Counted from the stretch's first letter, positions 46,001 to 54,962 are shown. The stretch: 64,000 nucleotides of DNA from Mobilisporobacter senegalensis (GCF_003752155.1 NZ_RJVG01000001.1:496001-560000); one strand, 5' to 3'. Notes: generated by a model from the letters alone, not told the origin. Numbers and translations: made by a program.

Positions 46001-47991
46001 TCAACAGATATATCTACTGTCTCTGGTTCTTGGTTTAAGATCGTTCCCATAACTTCATCATTTAACGTATAGTACACTTTAAGATCATTATCTTCTGTTG
46101 CATAGGTCCTTCTGTTTCTCATTGCATCATAAATATTATCTTCTGATAATGTATCTGCTAAGATTACGGTTCTAGTTGTGTTAGAATCTCCCCATTTACC
46201 TTTATGGTTATCCTGGTTATTTGTCGGCGCCACATGCCATCCCTTATCTAAGGCTCTTGTATAGTATTCATAGGATGGAAAATAGCCGGATCCGCGTACT
46301 ACACCTTCTCCATTACCAACTTCTATCATGTTGATTAAATTATCAAGTTCAGGGTCATATAGAGCAAAATCATTAAAATCACCAAAGGTATTTCCTGGAT
46401 GATTAAATTGTGATATACCCTGTGGCTGTGTCTTGATTGCATCATAATAAGCCTTTAATCCGCCGGCTGTTTTATAAACTGCTGTATTACGATTTTCAAA
46501 ACCTGGCGTATTAAATGTATTAATGTGTCCGACACCATTTGACCATGTCATTTCATATGCATAGAGTCCTATAAAATTACCATTGGATGCTGCTGTAATT
46601 TTAGCTGCTTCCTCTTTACCATATTTCCATTTTCCACTACTGGATCCATTTCCTATAGTAGCCGTACCCGCTACGTCCTCTAAAGAATTGGAATGGTCTG
46701 TTACTGCCAGGAAGTCCAATCCAGGTACTTTAGAAGCATAGTTAAATGCCTCTTCTACTGTACCAGCCCCATCCGAATTCGTTGTATGTGAATGAACCTG
46801 GCCAAAGAAAATATTATAATCTACATTTTCTCGTTCGGTAAAAGTAAAGCTGGATTCAACACTGGGTATTGCACCTTCTAAAGTTGCTTTTGCTTTAATT
46901 GTTGCTGGTAATGACGGCAATGAAATGGCTGTTGTATATTCTTTCCAATTTGTACCATCTGTTGTATATTCTATTTTTGCATTCGCTGTTGATGTTTTTA
47001 ATTCAATTGTTTTACCAGGAAGAATTGCCCCTCCGTTTGGAGTTGCCGAAACAGCTGCTACTTTTAATTGTGTATATGTAAAGGATGTAACAACACTGCT
47101 TGTTAGACCCTCTTTTTCTGCATGTGCTTTAATTGTTATCGGAAGTTCTGTAATTATAATTGGATTTACTGGATCATACACCATTGATGGAGCACTGCCA
47201 TCGGTAGAATATTTAATGATTGCTCCTTCTGTGGCTGTGTATAGTGAAATTTGATCCCCAATTCGAATTTCACTGCCTGTACTCTGGGAAGCTGTTACTC
47301 CTTGTACCACATTAGGGTCGGATACAGGTAAGCCAGTAATTTTAATATTGTTAATACCACTTGTTCCACCTGAACCAATATTCGTTCCATTTACCGCTTT
47401 TGTATCTGCCACCAAAAAACGAATATATACCTGATCAAGATTATTAAGAGCATCAGGAAGGTTTATCTCTGGTAATGCAGTAAGCGTCGCAGTATTGCTA
47501 TATGTAGTAAGTACTGTCCAATCTGCATCATCAAGGCTGTACTGAACCTTCCAGTTCCCTGGTCCTGTATTTGAAGAAATAGTTTTTGCATTTAATTTTA
47601 ATGTATCATAGCCTTTGGTAGATAAAACTATTTTCCATCCCTGATCCACTGAAGTATTATTCCATGTACTTCTTTTTAATGCACCACCGGAATAACTATA
47701 TTTGATTGCGGATCCAGAAACAACAGATGAGGTAATAGCAGCCGTGCTAAGGTTAATATCACTTCCTGTTTTTGCTTTCAATGGTGTTGTTATATTAGTA
47801 TCTGGTGTTGCGGGTGTCACTGGTACTGCAGGCGTTCCAGTGGGATTTGCAATTCCTGTAAACTCCCATTCAGCCACTGTTAACGCCGTATCAGCAGCGA
47901 TTGCCGTAAAGCTTGTAGTATTGAATACAGTAGTCAATACCATAATTACAGACAATATTATAGCTACTTGTTTTTGCTTCATTATTTTCAT
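43069..47991 (-). CDS. Large secreted multidomain protein with PHP/CehA-type metallo-phosphoesterase domain
   Basis: 1640 residues. ATG 47991 follows GGGAGGA. Layout: signal peptide 1-33; beta-rich domain about 35-225 (GPGNWKVQYSLDDADW, discoidin-like adhesion or sugar binding is possible); two chitobiase C-terminal-like domains about 230-310 and 312-388 (IKYSTDGSAPS, IEYTTDGTNW); PHP/CehA domain about 393-640 with metal ligands in GQVHSHTTNSDG (His 400, His 402), AVTDHSN (Asp 432, His 433), Glu 480, His 489, FNHPG (His 531) and NNQDNH (His 596); Ig-like region to 840; a glutaminase-like fold about 845-1110 (VDNGGNLIVCGMADYQ); two OB-like domains about 1135-1320; a Gly/Ser linker; and a C-terminal BIG2-like domain about 1560-1640. 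No LPxTG or SLH motif. Probably cleaves phosphoesters of surface or environmental polymers; substrate unknown. Confidence 0.85.
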   Translation of the reverse strand: MKIMKQKQVAIILSVIMVLTTVFNTTSFTAIAADTALTVAEWEFTGIANPTGTPAVPVTPATPDTNITTPLKAKTGSDINLSTAAITSSVVSGSAIKYSYSGGALKRSTWNNTSVDQGWKIVLSTKGYDTLKLNAKTISSNTGPGNWKVQYSLDDADWTVLTTYSNTATLTALPEINLPDALNNLDQVYIRFLVADTKAVNGTNIGSGGTSGINNIKITGLPVSDPNVVQGVTASQSTGSEIRIGDQISLYTATEGAIIKYSTDGSAPSMVYDPVNPIIITELPITIKAHAEKEGLTSSVVTSFTYTQLKVAAVSATPNGGAILPGKTIELKTSTANAKIEYTTDGTNWKEYTTAISLPSLPATIKAKATLEGAIPSVESSFTFTERENVDYNIFFGQVHSHTTNSDGAGTVEEAFNYASKVPGLDFLAVTDHSNSLEDVAGTATIGNGSSSGKWKYGKEEAAKITAASNGNFIGLYAYEMTWSNGVGHINTFNTPGFENRNTAVYKTAGGLKAYYDAIKTQPQGISQFNHPGNTFGDFNDFALYDPELDNLINMIEVGNGEGVVRGSGYFPSYEYYTRALDKGWHVAPTNNQDNHKGKWGDSNTTRTVILADTLSEDNIYDAMRNRRTYATEDNDLKVYYTLNDEVMGTILNQEPETVDISVDIEDPGNEKIGTVEVIVNGGKSVISKEVNSSKETVNFKLPNDYSYYYIRIQQPDKDIAVTAPVWTGEVEKLGISKTSTTTVLPIKGENVDIATEFYNNEERDMTVKSLEFSIDGNVIHTADLQGNDLTTVPSLGSKKYEFNYISNTAGTFNVNVKLIAEFNGVEKIFTDVLKLNISDPSLVTKVIVDGSHRGDYVNGYYSGNMANFAAVAAKNQVQVSIETNITDELLANANLFVITAPLKRVTTVDGVSYDPQEFSEEFIAMVKRYVDNGGNLIVCGMADYQDNKSGSTYANSLPYQTSTQLNKLLEGIGAKTKINNDQVMDDVTNGGQAYRLKFTNYNMASESPLLDGIFEGQLYSFYSGCSIIPDETSMASGETTWLIKGHETTYSNDTPGTLPSIPVAKGDVYALASEKLSGGGTMLVGGTVYISNFEIQAQEVDNYLDLYSNYNITTNMLNLVAKEQEIKPIADARKGNKGDVFTVEGIVTAGTAVSENKFFDTIYIQDQTAGINIFPVSTDGIKVGQKIRVTGSVDEYQGDLELRVISYKVINTEVAPLQPIKVTTSQASDYGNFGGSLVKVEGTITKVLLENNVVSYALVKDSSGTEIRVFIDGYIGYSNKESAALENFVVEGKKIQAVGLVSYDPDGVRIRVRDRSEIVAVKPGSSSGSSGSSGSSTPVVTIPSTPNVSIEKPSDIKAAIQTQIANKSKLPAGEKPQINIAVKDVTKISMEALSGAKNEDIDLNFIMDKGTVTINGKNLSQMADKGEIDLTIAQIQDKKINSTIKTLSKNKQVKSIELKESLVKVSPAYTFYVGTTYKGKVLYLNILDSNKLTFISKAKVNADGFITLQFNLPATFKVQALGGKTLTTSGNSSIDKGVQYVITKESVTGKNAYVPKAPKLAKTKITLVRKKTSKINISYLADKKTVTYKSSNVKVAKVDKNGKITAVKPGKATITVKVKQNSKTYTLKSTVTVKAETKK

Positions 47992-48174
47992 AAAAATCCT
48001 CCCTTATAGCCTTGTTATCACAAAACTATCCTTAATTGTTCTTGCAATAATATGGCTTTCAAATATTACTGCAAAAATCTTCCCATTACATTATTAAGAA
48101 CTCAGATAAGCTCTTAACTGACGTATAAAGATATATTAAATACGCCTATATAGTAAAACAATATTGGAAGATAT

Positions 48175-48243
48175 TTAGATTTTGTTAGAAATGAAAATTT
48201 GATTAATTATAATACTTCCCCAATCAGGCAGTTTCCTGCCCAT
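48175..48243 (-). CDS. Candidate 22-residue small ORF with strong ribosome site
   Basis: On minus, AAAGGAGG (48254-48261) is followed after 10 bases by ATG and a 22-codon frame (MGRKLPDWGSIIINQ, ending NKI and TAA). Spacing is slightly long. The first codons also form the hairpin GGCAG-GAAA-CTGCC. It may be a leader peptide of the giant protein gene, whose start is 184 bp downstream, a small signalling peptide, or chance. No homology is known to me. Confidence 0.3.
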   Translation of the reverse strand: MGRKLPDWGSIIINQIFISNKI

Positions 48244-48332
48244 AAACGATTTGCCTCCTTTCACACCCCATTTAGATCGATACTATTTTCATAATCTCTG
48301 TATCTAATCTTCTATATGTTTTTACCCAATAA

Positions 48333-48510
48333 TAAAAATAAGTAATAGATAGTTGCGAAACTATTAAGTTTTCTGAATTTGTAAAATAATTAATATAAAT
48401 TCCTTCGCTCCAACGCTCCTTCCGCTTAGCTTCCGCTCCGGAATTATATTAATTATTTTACAAGTAAATGATTTTAGAGTTTCGCAATTATCTAAAAATA
48501 AGTAAATAGA
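48333..48510. mobile_element. MITE-like inverted-repeat element with flanking direct repeats
   Basis: Terminal repeats GATAGTTGCGAAACT (48348-48362) and AGTTTCGCAATTATC (48478-48492) are complementary except one base. A second inner inverted repeat, 48379-48403 with 48440-48463, is 24 bp with one extra base. The core between them is a C/T-rich tract containing CGCTCC three times. Nearly identical direct repeats, TAAAAATAAGTAATAGA at 48333-48349 and TAAAAATAAGTAAATAGA at 48493-48510, flank it like a target duplication, though the left one overlaps the terminal repeat by two bases. No coding capacity. In 47992-48758 only this element and the small ORF were recognised. Confidence 0.7.
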
Positions 48511-48758
48511 AATTGTGAATATTTTCTCATTTTACCATAATATGTAAGTAAAAATGAGCAAAAAAGTAGCGGCATACATACCTTTTAAAATTTTAAAGGC
48601 TTATGTCTTTAAACTTCAAATTGTTTCCTTTGACAACCAAAGTATTTATAACAATATAGAAAGAATAAGAATCAAAAACCCTTAGAATATAATAAAAGAT
48701 AAATATGCCACCTTTTTTTAACAGGTTAACTTCTTTTATCGATTGCACTAATTAAGAA

Positions 48759-50081
48759 TCAATATTTTTCAACTGAATTTTTATCCACTCTTGCATATAC
48801 AAGTGGTTTGTTTTCAGGTTTGTCTGTCCCAATCTTATAAGCTCTCTCAATTAGTTCTGATGCTGTTGCAAAATAGCTTTCTTTCTCAGCATATAATGTT
48901 GCAAGAACATCTCCCGCTTCAACTTGATCCCCATACTTCTTCTTTAATACAATACCCGCAGCATAATCTATAATACTGTCTTTTGTTTCTCTGCCGGCAC
49001 CTAACGCTACTGAAGCAATACCGCATTGTTCAGTATTAATATGTGTAATATAGCCTTTGCTCTTTGCTACCACATCATAAACATATGCCGCTTTTTTAAA
49101 CTTTTCTGTATCTTTAATGACCTGTGTATCTCCACCCTGAGCTTCAACCATTGCAATCAGCTTATTTAGTGCTTCTCCGCTTTCTATTGCATTTACCGCC
49201 ATCTTTCTGCACTCTTCCACAGTCCCTTTATTGGCAAGATACAGCATATTACTTGCAAGGCTTATACATACTTCTGTCAGGTCTTGTGGTCCTTTTCCCT
49301 GCAATGTCTCCACTGCTTCAATTACTTCTAGGGAATTACCTATTCCATAGCCTAACGGAATGTCCATATCTGTGATTAAAGCCACTGTTCTTTTTCCTGC
49401 ATGTTCACCAATCGCCACCATTTTCTGGGCTAAGAGGATAGAGTCATCCAGGCTCTTCATGAATGCACCACTTCCAGTTTTAACGTCCAAAAGAATACAA
49501 TCATTTCCCGCTGCAAGTTTCTTACTCATAATAGATGCAGCTATTAACGGAATACTGTCAACCGTCGCTGTTACATCCCGAAGTGCATATAACTTCTTAT
49601 CTGCCGGTGCCAGATTACCAGATTGACCCACCACTGATAATCCTGTTTTATTCACTACATCAAAAAATTCCTCTGTATCTAAAGATGTACGCATACCCGG
49701 TATCGCTTCCATCTTATCTACTGTCCCACCAGTATGCCCTAATCCTCTCCCTGACATTTTAGCTACTTTTACTCCACATGCAGCAACAATTGGCCCTATT
49801 ACTAATGTAGTTTTATCGCCAACTCCTCCTGTACTATGTTTATCTACTTTAATGCCATTGATACCAGACAGATCTACCATATCCCCTGAATGAGCTACTG
49901 CATTTGTCATCACTGCAGTTTCATGGTCACTCATCCCTTTAAAGTAAATAGCCATGAGCATCGCTGACATCTGATAATCCGGAATACCTCCAGCAACATA
50001 ATCGGATATCATATATTCTATCTCGGAGTCTGTTAATGCGTCTCCGTTTCTTTTCTTCATGATTAAATCGTACATTCTCAT
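48759..50081 (-). CDS. pdp: Pyrimidine-nucleoside phosphorylase
   Basis: Phosphorolyses uridine, thymidine and deoxyuridine to the base and (deoxy)ribose 1-phosphate. Start ATG 50081 (MRMYDLIMKKRNG), the usual family N-terminus, with GGAAGGG upstream; the frame is open to 50120. 440 residues. Signatures VDKHSTGGVGDKTTLVIGPI and MSGRGLGHTGGTVDKMEAIP are intact. Last gene of the nucleoside operon. The downstream 48515-48758 region shows only a weak AT palindrome (CCTTTTAAAATTTTAAAGG) that might act as terminator. Confidence 0.95.
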   Translation of the reverse strand: MRMYDLIMKKRNGDALTDSEIEYMISDYVAGGIPDYQMSAMLMAIYFKGMSDHETAVMTNAVAHSGDMVDLSGINGIKVDKHSTGGVGDKTTLVIGPIVAACGVKVAKMSGRGLGHTGGTVDKMEAIPGMRTSLDTEEFFDVVNKTGLSVVGQSGNLAPADKKLYALRDVTATVDSIPLIAASIMSKKLAAGNDCILLDVKTGSGAFMKSLDDSILLAQKMVAIGEHAGKRTVALITDMDIPLGYGIGNSLEVIEAVETLQGKGPQDLTEVCISLASNMLYLANKGTVEECRKMAVNAIESGEALNKLIAMVEAQGGDTQVIKDTEKFKKAAYVYDVVAKSKGYITHINTEQCGIASVALGAGRETKDSIIDYAAGIVLKKKYGDQVEAGDVLATLYAEKESYFATASELIERAYKIGTDKPENKPLVYARVDKNSVEKY

Positions 50082-50177
50082 AATTAATCTTTCCCTTCCG
50101 CTAAATTGAGAATTACTCAAATATCTTTATGTCATCAGCTCCCAGTCCATATTATAAGCAACTGGAGCTGACTGATC

Positions 50178-50585
50178 CTATAAGTTACCCGGTCCAAAAC
50201 CTAAAGGCAACATTTCTTCTAAAGTAAATTTCTTATAGTCTGTAGGGGATTTCGCAAGTATGATCTGAAAAGTTTTAGGATCACAAAATTCCATCATAAC
50301 TTGTCTGCACACTCCACAAGGCGGGCAATAATCATCCAATTCTCCGTCTTTACCTCCGACAATCACAATTGCTTCAAACTCTTTTTCTCCTTCACTAACT
50401 GCTTTGAAAAATGCAGTCCTTTCTGCACAATTAGTAGGAGTATAGGAAGCATTCTCAATATTACAACCTGTAATCACCTTTTGGCTCTTGGTGAATAAAG
50501 CCGCAGCCACTTTAAAGTTAGAATAAGGTGTATATGAAAATTGCAAAGCATCGATTGCACTTTGAATTAACTTCTGAATATCCAT
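50178..50585 (-). CDS. cdd: Cytidine deaminase
   Basis: Deaminates cytidine and deoxycytidine to (deoxy)uridine, feeding the pyrimidine phosphorylase downstream. 135 residues from ATG 50585, eight bases after GGAAGG. Active-site pattern: NIENASYTPTNCAERTAFFK (Cys-Ala-Glu) and CPPCGVCRQVMMEF (the two further zinc Cys). This three-Cys form is the small homotetrameric class. 96 bp before pdp and 29 bp after deoC. Confidence 0.95.
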   Translation of the reverse strand: MDIQKLIQSAIDALQFSYTPYSNFKVAAALFTKSQKVITGCNIENASYTPTNCAERTAFFKAVSEGEKEFEAIVIVGGKDGELDDYCPPCGVCRQVMMEFCDPKTFQIILAKSPTDYKKFTLEEMLPLGFGPGNL

Positions 50586-50614
50586 ATTTTTACCTTCCAT
50601 TTCTAACAAGTTAA

Positions 50615-51280
50615 TTAATAACCTGTAGATTCTTCATTCTTTGCCAGTTTAACGATTCGGCTGGTACCCAGTCTTGAAGCTCCTAATTCGATGAATTTTT
50701 CAGCATCTTCAAAGGAAGTAATTCCACCTGCTGCTTTGATTTTTACACCTTCGCCGATATGTTTTGCAAATAATTCAACATCTTCAAATGTAGCACCTGA
50801 TTTAGAAAATCCAGTAGAAGTTTTAATATAATCTGCACCTGCATTGGTTACAACTTCACACATTTTAATAATTTCTTCTTTGGTTAGAAGGCAGGTTTCA
50901 ATGATCACTTTTAAAATATGATTTCCACAAGCTGCTTTTAAAGTACGAATTTCTTCTTCAATCATATCGTACTGCCCATTCTTAAGATCACCTAAGTTAA
51001 TGACCATGTCAATCTCGTCTGCCCCATTATTAATAGCATCCTTTGTTTCAAACTCTTTCACTGCAGTTGTGCTGTAACCATTTGGAAATCCTATAACTGT
51101 GCATACAGCCATACGGTCTTTCATATATTCTTTTACTCGCTTTACATAAGAAGCGGGTATACAAACAGAAGCTGTTCCATAGCTGATAGCATCATCGCAG
51201 ATTTCCTTTATTTCTTCCCAAGTTGCAGTTTGTGTCAGCAACGTATGGTCTACTTTTTCAAATATTAATTTTTTATCCAT
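50615..51280 (-). CDS. deoC: Deoxyribose-phosphate aldolase
   Basis: Splits 2-deoxyribose 5-phosphate into glyceraldehyde 3-phosphate and acetaldehyde. 221 residues, TIM barrel. Schiff-base Lys in [20 protein letters not shown] and second Lys in [29 protein letters not shown] is the conserved Asp region. AGGAGGA lies eight bases before the ATG. It completes the path from deoxynucleoside through deoD/pdp and deoB. Confidence 0.96.
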   Translation of the reverse strand: MDKKLIFEKVDHTLLTQTATWEEIKEICDDAISYGTASVCIPASYVKRVKEYMKDRMAVCTVIGFPNGYSTTAVKEFETKDAINNGADEIDMVINLGDLKNGQYDMIEEEIRTLKAACGNHILKVIIETCLLTKEEIIKMCEVVTNAGADYIKTSTGFSKSGATFEDVELFAKHIGEGVKIKAAGGITSFEDAEKFIELGASRLGTSRIVKLAKNEESTGY

Positions 51281-51295
51281 ATTTTCTTCCTCCTG

Positions 51296-51365
51296 GCCGG
51301 ATAAAATCGAGCTGGCTTGATTTTATCCGGCACAAACTTCCAGTGTAAAGTGTTTCTTCACACTG
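51296..51365 (-). other. Two intergenic hairpins upstream of deoC
   Basis: GCCGGATAAAATC (51296-51308) pairs perfectly with GATTTTATCCGGC (51319-51331), and CAGTGT (51341-51346) with ACACTG (51360-51365). The first hairpin ends only three bases before the AGGAGG of deoC on the mRNA. Neither has a T-run, so they are more likely RNA-processing or stability elements between transporter and enzyme segments of the operon than terminators. Confidence 0.6.
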
Positions 51366-51399
51366 AGCCTCTTTCCTTAATTTAGTCAACTTATATTAT

Positions 51400-52320
51400 T
51401 TATCTAGCACCTTTTTCATAAGCAACACCACTTGCTTTTGGAGCAACAGAACGTCCTACAAATAGTATTAATATAATAATAGTTAATACATATGGCAACA
51501 TAGATAAGATCTGTGATGGAACTGCAAAATTGCCGCCACCAAGAATGATTGTCAGTGCCTGTGCAAAACCAAATAACAAGCAAGCGCCATACACCCCATG
51601 AGGAGTCCATTTTCCAAAGATAACAGCTGCAAGGGCAATAAATCCTTGTCCGCTAATTGCAGTAGGTGAAAATTGAGATATAATTGCCAGGGTCACACTG
51701 GCTCCGCCAAAACCTGCCAGAACACCTGAAATAACAACACAAACATATCTTGTTAACGCTACATTGATACCCAGAGTATCTGCTGCTGCCGGATGTTCAC
51801 CTACGGCACGAATGCGAAGTCCCCATTTTGTTTTATAAAATACAAACCATAGAACTACTGCTAATACTAAAGCAAAAATAACCGTTAAATCCACATTAAG
51901 ATTTTTTGCCACACCTGTGATTCTGGTGTCTCCAAAAAGTTTTGGGATTTTTCTTTCTACTGCTGGAGTATGTGTAGCACCATCAAATAATAATCTACAC
52001 ATAAAAAGTGAGATACCTGAGCCCATCAAATTTATGGCAATACCAGAAATGGTCTGATCAGCTTTAAATGTAATGGAAGCAATGGCATGTAAAAGGGCAA
52101 TTAATCCTCCTGCAAGTCCTGCACACAAGAAACCAAACCAAGGATTTCCTGTGAAGTAGGCTACACTGACGCCAGTAGCTGCTCCTACAGTCATCATACC
52201 TTCAATACCAATATTAACTACACCTGAACGTTCTGATACCATACCACCAAGTCCACCAAATATTAAAGGCGTTGAATACATTAATGTAATACCAATTAAT
52301 AAGAATAAATTATCTAGCAT
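51400..52320 (-). CDS. nupQ: Nucleoside ABC transporter permease (NupQ/BmpC-like)
   Basis: 306 residues from ATG 52320, eight bases after GAGAGG; an upstream GTG at 52329 is in frame. About eight to ten membrane segments. The family start LIFGGLGGMVSERSGVVNIG and VGEHPAAADTLGINV are characteristic of the BPD_transp_2 nucleoside/sugar permeases. Forms the channel with the NupP-like subunit, with which it overlaps by 11 bp. Confidence 0.92.
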   Translation of the reverse strand: MLDNLFLLIGITLMYSTPLIFGGLGGMVSERSGVVNIGIEGMMTVGAATGVSVAYFTGNPWFGFLCAGLAGGLIALLHAIASITFKADQTISGIAINLMGSGISLFMCRLLFDGATHTPAVERKIPKLFGDTRITGVAKNLNVDLTVIFALVLAVVLWFVFYKTKWGLRIRAVGEHPAAADTLGINVALTRYVCVVISGVLAGFGGASVTLAIISQFSPTAISGQGFIALAAVIFGKWTPHGVYGACLLFGFAQALTIILGGGNFAVPSQILSMLPYVLTIIILILFVGRSVAPKASGVAYEKGAR

Positions 52321-53437
52321 GTTTCTCACCTCTCTTTACTAATTTATCCGCTAATACTGGAACAATCTTAGTTAAAGCAACAAAGAATACAATTGTACCA
52401 ATCATAATGTTGATAATTTCTGATGGAGCACCGATTGCTGATTGAAGTGAGCCACCACCGTAAAGTAATCCGGCAAATAATAATCCGGCAAAAATACAGC
52501 CAATTGGAGAACTGCCGGCAATTAAAGCAACACTCATACCGTTAAATCCATAGTTCTCAAAAGTACCCATCGTAGATATCTTATGAGGAGACATCCCTGT
52601 AATTGTCAATGCACCGGCTAAACCAGCAACTGCACCAGCAATAAGCATAGCATGTAAAATATTTTTCTTAACATCAATTCCTGCAAATTCAGCTGCATCT
52701 TTATTAAATCCTACAGAACGAAGTTCATATCCTTTTGTAGTTTTCTTTAATAAGATTGCTACTGCAACTGCAACAATAATGGCAAATACGATACCGAAAT
52801 TAACATCTGTTTTTAATATTACATCTAATAAAACAGGATGTTCCATTAAAAATGCTTTTCCTTCTTCTGACCTTTTCCAACCATATAAAAACATTGTAAA
52901 ACCTGATTCGTTAATAATATACGTTCCTGTCGAATCCGGCTGATGGAACCGCTGTGTATTAACTACGAAATTTCCAAGATAAAATGCAATCCAGTTTAAC
53001 ATGATACTTGTAATAACTTCATGAATTCCATACTTTGCTTTTAAGAAGCCAACAATTGCTCCGTAAATACCACCGGCACATACACCGGACAATACTACGA
53101 CTGGTATTTGCAGAACTGGTGGGAAATCAAAGAGAATACCAGCGACAGTAGCCGCTATAGTACCCATAATATACTGGCCTTCAGCACCAATATTAAAAAG
53201 TCCCACTTTAAATGCAAATGCAACACTAATACCTGTTAAAATAATAGGCGTGGCTTTAATAATAACCTGAGATATATATTTGGGTTTAGAGAAAATACCA
53301 TTAAATAAAATTCCAAATGCTTCAAATGGGCTATATCCTGTTAAAGTTAATAGGATAGCTACAACAATAAATCCACAAAGAATGGCTATTATTGTTGATG
53401 TAATTTGTTTTTTGAGAAGATTAACTATTTTTTCCAT
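52310..53437 (-). CDS. nupP: Nucleoside ABC transporter permease (NupP-like)
   Basis: 375 residues from ATG 53437, six bases after GGGGGTG; GTG 53446 is in frame. Begins with a membrane segment (TSTIIAILCGFIVVAILLTL) and has the family blocks FNIGAEGQYIMGTIAATVAG and SVGFNKDAAEFAGIDVKKNI. Longer than the NupQ-like partner by an N-terminal helix, as usual. Overlaps the ATPase gene by 17 bp and the NupQ-like gene by 11 bp. Confidence 0.92.
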   Translation of the reverse strand: MEKIVNLLKKQITSTIIAILCGFIVVAILLTLTGYSPFEAFGILFNGIFSKPKYISQVIIKATPIILTGISVAFAFKVGLFNIGAEGQYIMGTIAATVAGILFDFPPVLQIPVVVLSGVCAGGIYGAIVGFLKAKYGIHEVITSIMLNWIAFYLGNFVVNTQRFHQPDSTGTYIINESGFTMFLYGWKRSEEGKAFLMEHPVLLDVILKTDVNFGIVFAIIVAVAVAILLKKTTKGYELRSVGFNKDAAEFAGIDVKKNILHAMLIAGAVAGLAGALTITGMSPHKISTMGTFENYGFNGMSVALIAGSSPIGCIFAGLLFAGLLYGGGSLQSAIGAPSEIINIMIGTIVFFVALTKIVPVLADKLVKRGEKHAR

Positions 53438-54962
53438 CTGCTGCACCCCCTGCCATTAGCAATCCTATTGTATTCTCATCTACTGTTCCCTGCTTAAATG
53501 TTTCTACGATGGTACCATCATATATAACCGCAACAGTATCAGAAACATTCATAACTTCATCTAATTCAAAAGAAACTAATAAAATTGCTTTTCCTTTATC
53601 ACGTTCTCTTATCAACGTCTTGTGAACATATTCAATTGCTCCAACATCAAGACCTCTCGTTGGCTGTACTGCAATTAATAGATCCGGTTCATTCGTAACT
53701 TCACGGGCAATAATAACCTTTTGCTGGTTACCGCCGGATAAACCTCTTACTAACAGTCCTTCGCAATTATCCGGTCTGATATCATAATCTTTTATCAAAC
53801 CTTTGGCGTTTTCATACATAGCCTTTTTATTTAAAAATCCTTTTTTTGAATATGGTTCTTTTCCATAATTCTCAATAATCATATTTTCTGCAACGGTAAA
53901 GTTAAGAACAAGTCCTCTTTTCTGACGGTCCTCATGTATCGTTGCAACCTTATGGTTAATTACATTTCTAGGCGTAGTATTTTGAATTTCTTTACCATTA
54001 ATTTTAATTGTTCCGCTCTTACTTTTAGTAAGGCAAGTAATAGCTTCAATTAATTCTTTTTGGCCATTACCATCAATACCTGCGATACCAACAATTTCAC
54101 CTTTTCTAATCTTAAGGTTTAAATTTTTAACTGCATCAAGTTTTCTTTCATTCTGAACAACAAGATCTTTAATCTCAAATATAACTTCTTTGGGATCTGC
54201 TTCTGTTTTATCAACCACTAATTTTACAGCATGGCCAACCATCATTTCTGCTAAATCTTCTTCTGAAACTTCACTTACTGTAACAGTATCAATATATTTA
54301 CCTCTACGAATAATGGTACATACATCTGCAGATTCTTTAATTTCTTTTAATTTATGTGTAATGATGATAATAGTTTTACCATCTTTGGCTAGATTGTGCA
54401 TAATTTTGATTAATTCACTAATCTCTTGTGGGGTAAGTACTGCTGTAGGCTCATCAAGAATTAAAACTTCTGCACCACGATATAATGCTTTTAATATTTC
54501 CACACGTTGTTGCATACCAACAGAAATGTCTTCAATTTTAGCATCCGGATCAACTTCAAGACCATATTTTTTAACTATATCTTTAATTTGTTCATGAGCC
54601 TTTGTCATATTAAGAACACCGGCACCACTTACAACCTCATTACCTAATATAATATTTTGTGTTACTGTAAAATTATCAACCAGCATAAAATGCTGATGCA
54701 CCATACCAATACCATGGGAGATTGCTATATTAGGATTCTTAATATTAACTTTTTCACCTTCTAGATAAATCTCTCCCTCCTCAGCTTGATATAATCCATA
54801 AAGAACATTCATAAGGGTACTTTTCCCTGCTCCATTTTCACCAAGTATCGCATGTATAGAGCCTTTTTTAATATCAATATCAACCTGATCAAGTGCTGTA
54901 AAGGAACCAAACTTCTTCGTTATGGCCCTCATCTGTACTGCGTAATCTTTCTTGATATCCAT
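53421..54962 (-). CDS. nupO: Nucleoside ABC transporter ATP-binding protein, two ABC domains (NupO-like)
   Basis: 513 residues. First ABC domain with Walker A LGENGAGKSTLMNVLYGLY, IGMVHQHFMLV, ISVGMQQRVEILKALYRGAE, VLILDEPTAVL; second domain from about 260 with the degenerate Walker A GIDGNGQKELIEAI, VATIHEDRQKRGL and the signature LSGGNQQKVIIAREV. This double ATPase layout with one degenerate site is normal for YufO/NupO and ribose-type importers. 153 bp after the binding protein gene, with a terminator between. Confidence 0.95.
   Translation of the reverse strand: MDIKKDYAVQMRAITKKFGSFTALDQVDIDIKKGSIHAILGENGAGKSTLMNVLYGLYQAEEGEIYLEGEKVNIKNPNIAISHGIGMVHQHFMLVDNFTVTQNIILGNEVVSGAGVLNMTKAHEQIKDIVKKYGLEVDPDAKIEDISVGMQQRVEILKALYRGAEVLILDEPTAVLTPQEISELIKIMHNLAKDGKTIIIITHKLKEIKESADVCTIIRRGKYIDTVTVSEVSEEDLAEMMVGHAVKLVVDKTEADPKEVIFEIKDLVVQNERKLDAVKNLNLKIRKGEIVGIAGIDGNGQKELIEAITCLTKSKSGTIKINGKEIQNTTPRNVINHKVATIHEDRQKRGLVLNFTVAENMIIENYGKEPYSKKGFLNKKAMYENAKGLIKDYDIRPDNCEGLLVRGLSGGNQQKVIIAREVTNEPDLLIAVQPTRGLDVGAIEYVHKTLIRERDKGKAILLVSFELDEVMNVSDTVAVIYDGTIVETFKQGTVDENTIGLLMAGGAADGKNS

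Noticed and set aside
48220-48270. Known riboswitch (c-di-GMP, cobalamin or NiCo-like) around the GGCAGGAAACTGCC hairpin
   Set aside because: Only one hairpin matches in part; the conserved cores of these classes are absent.
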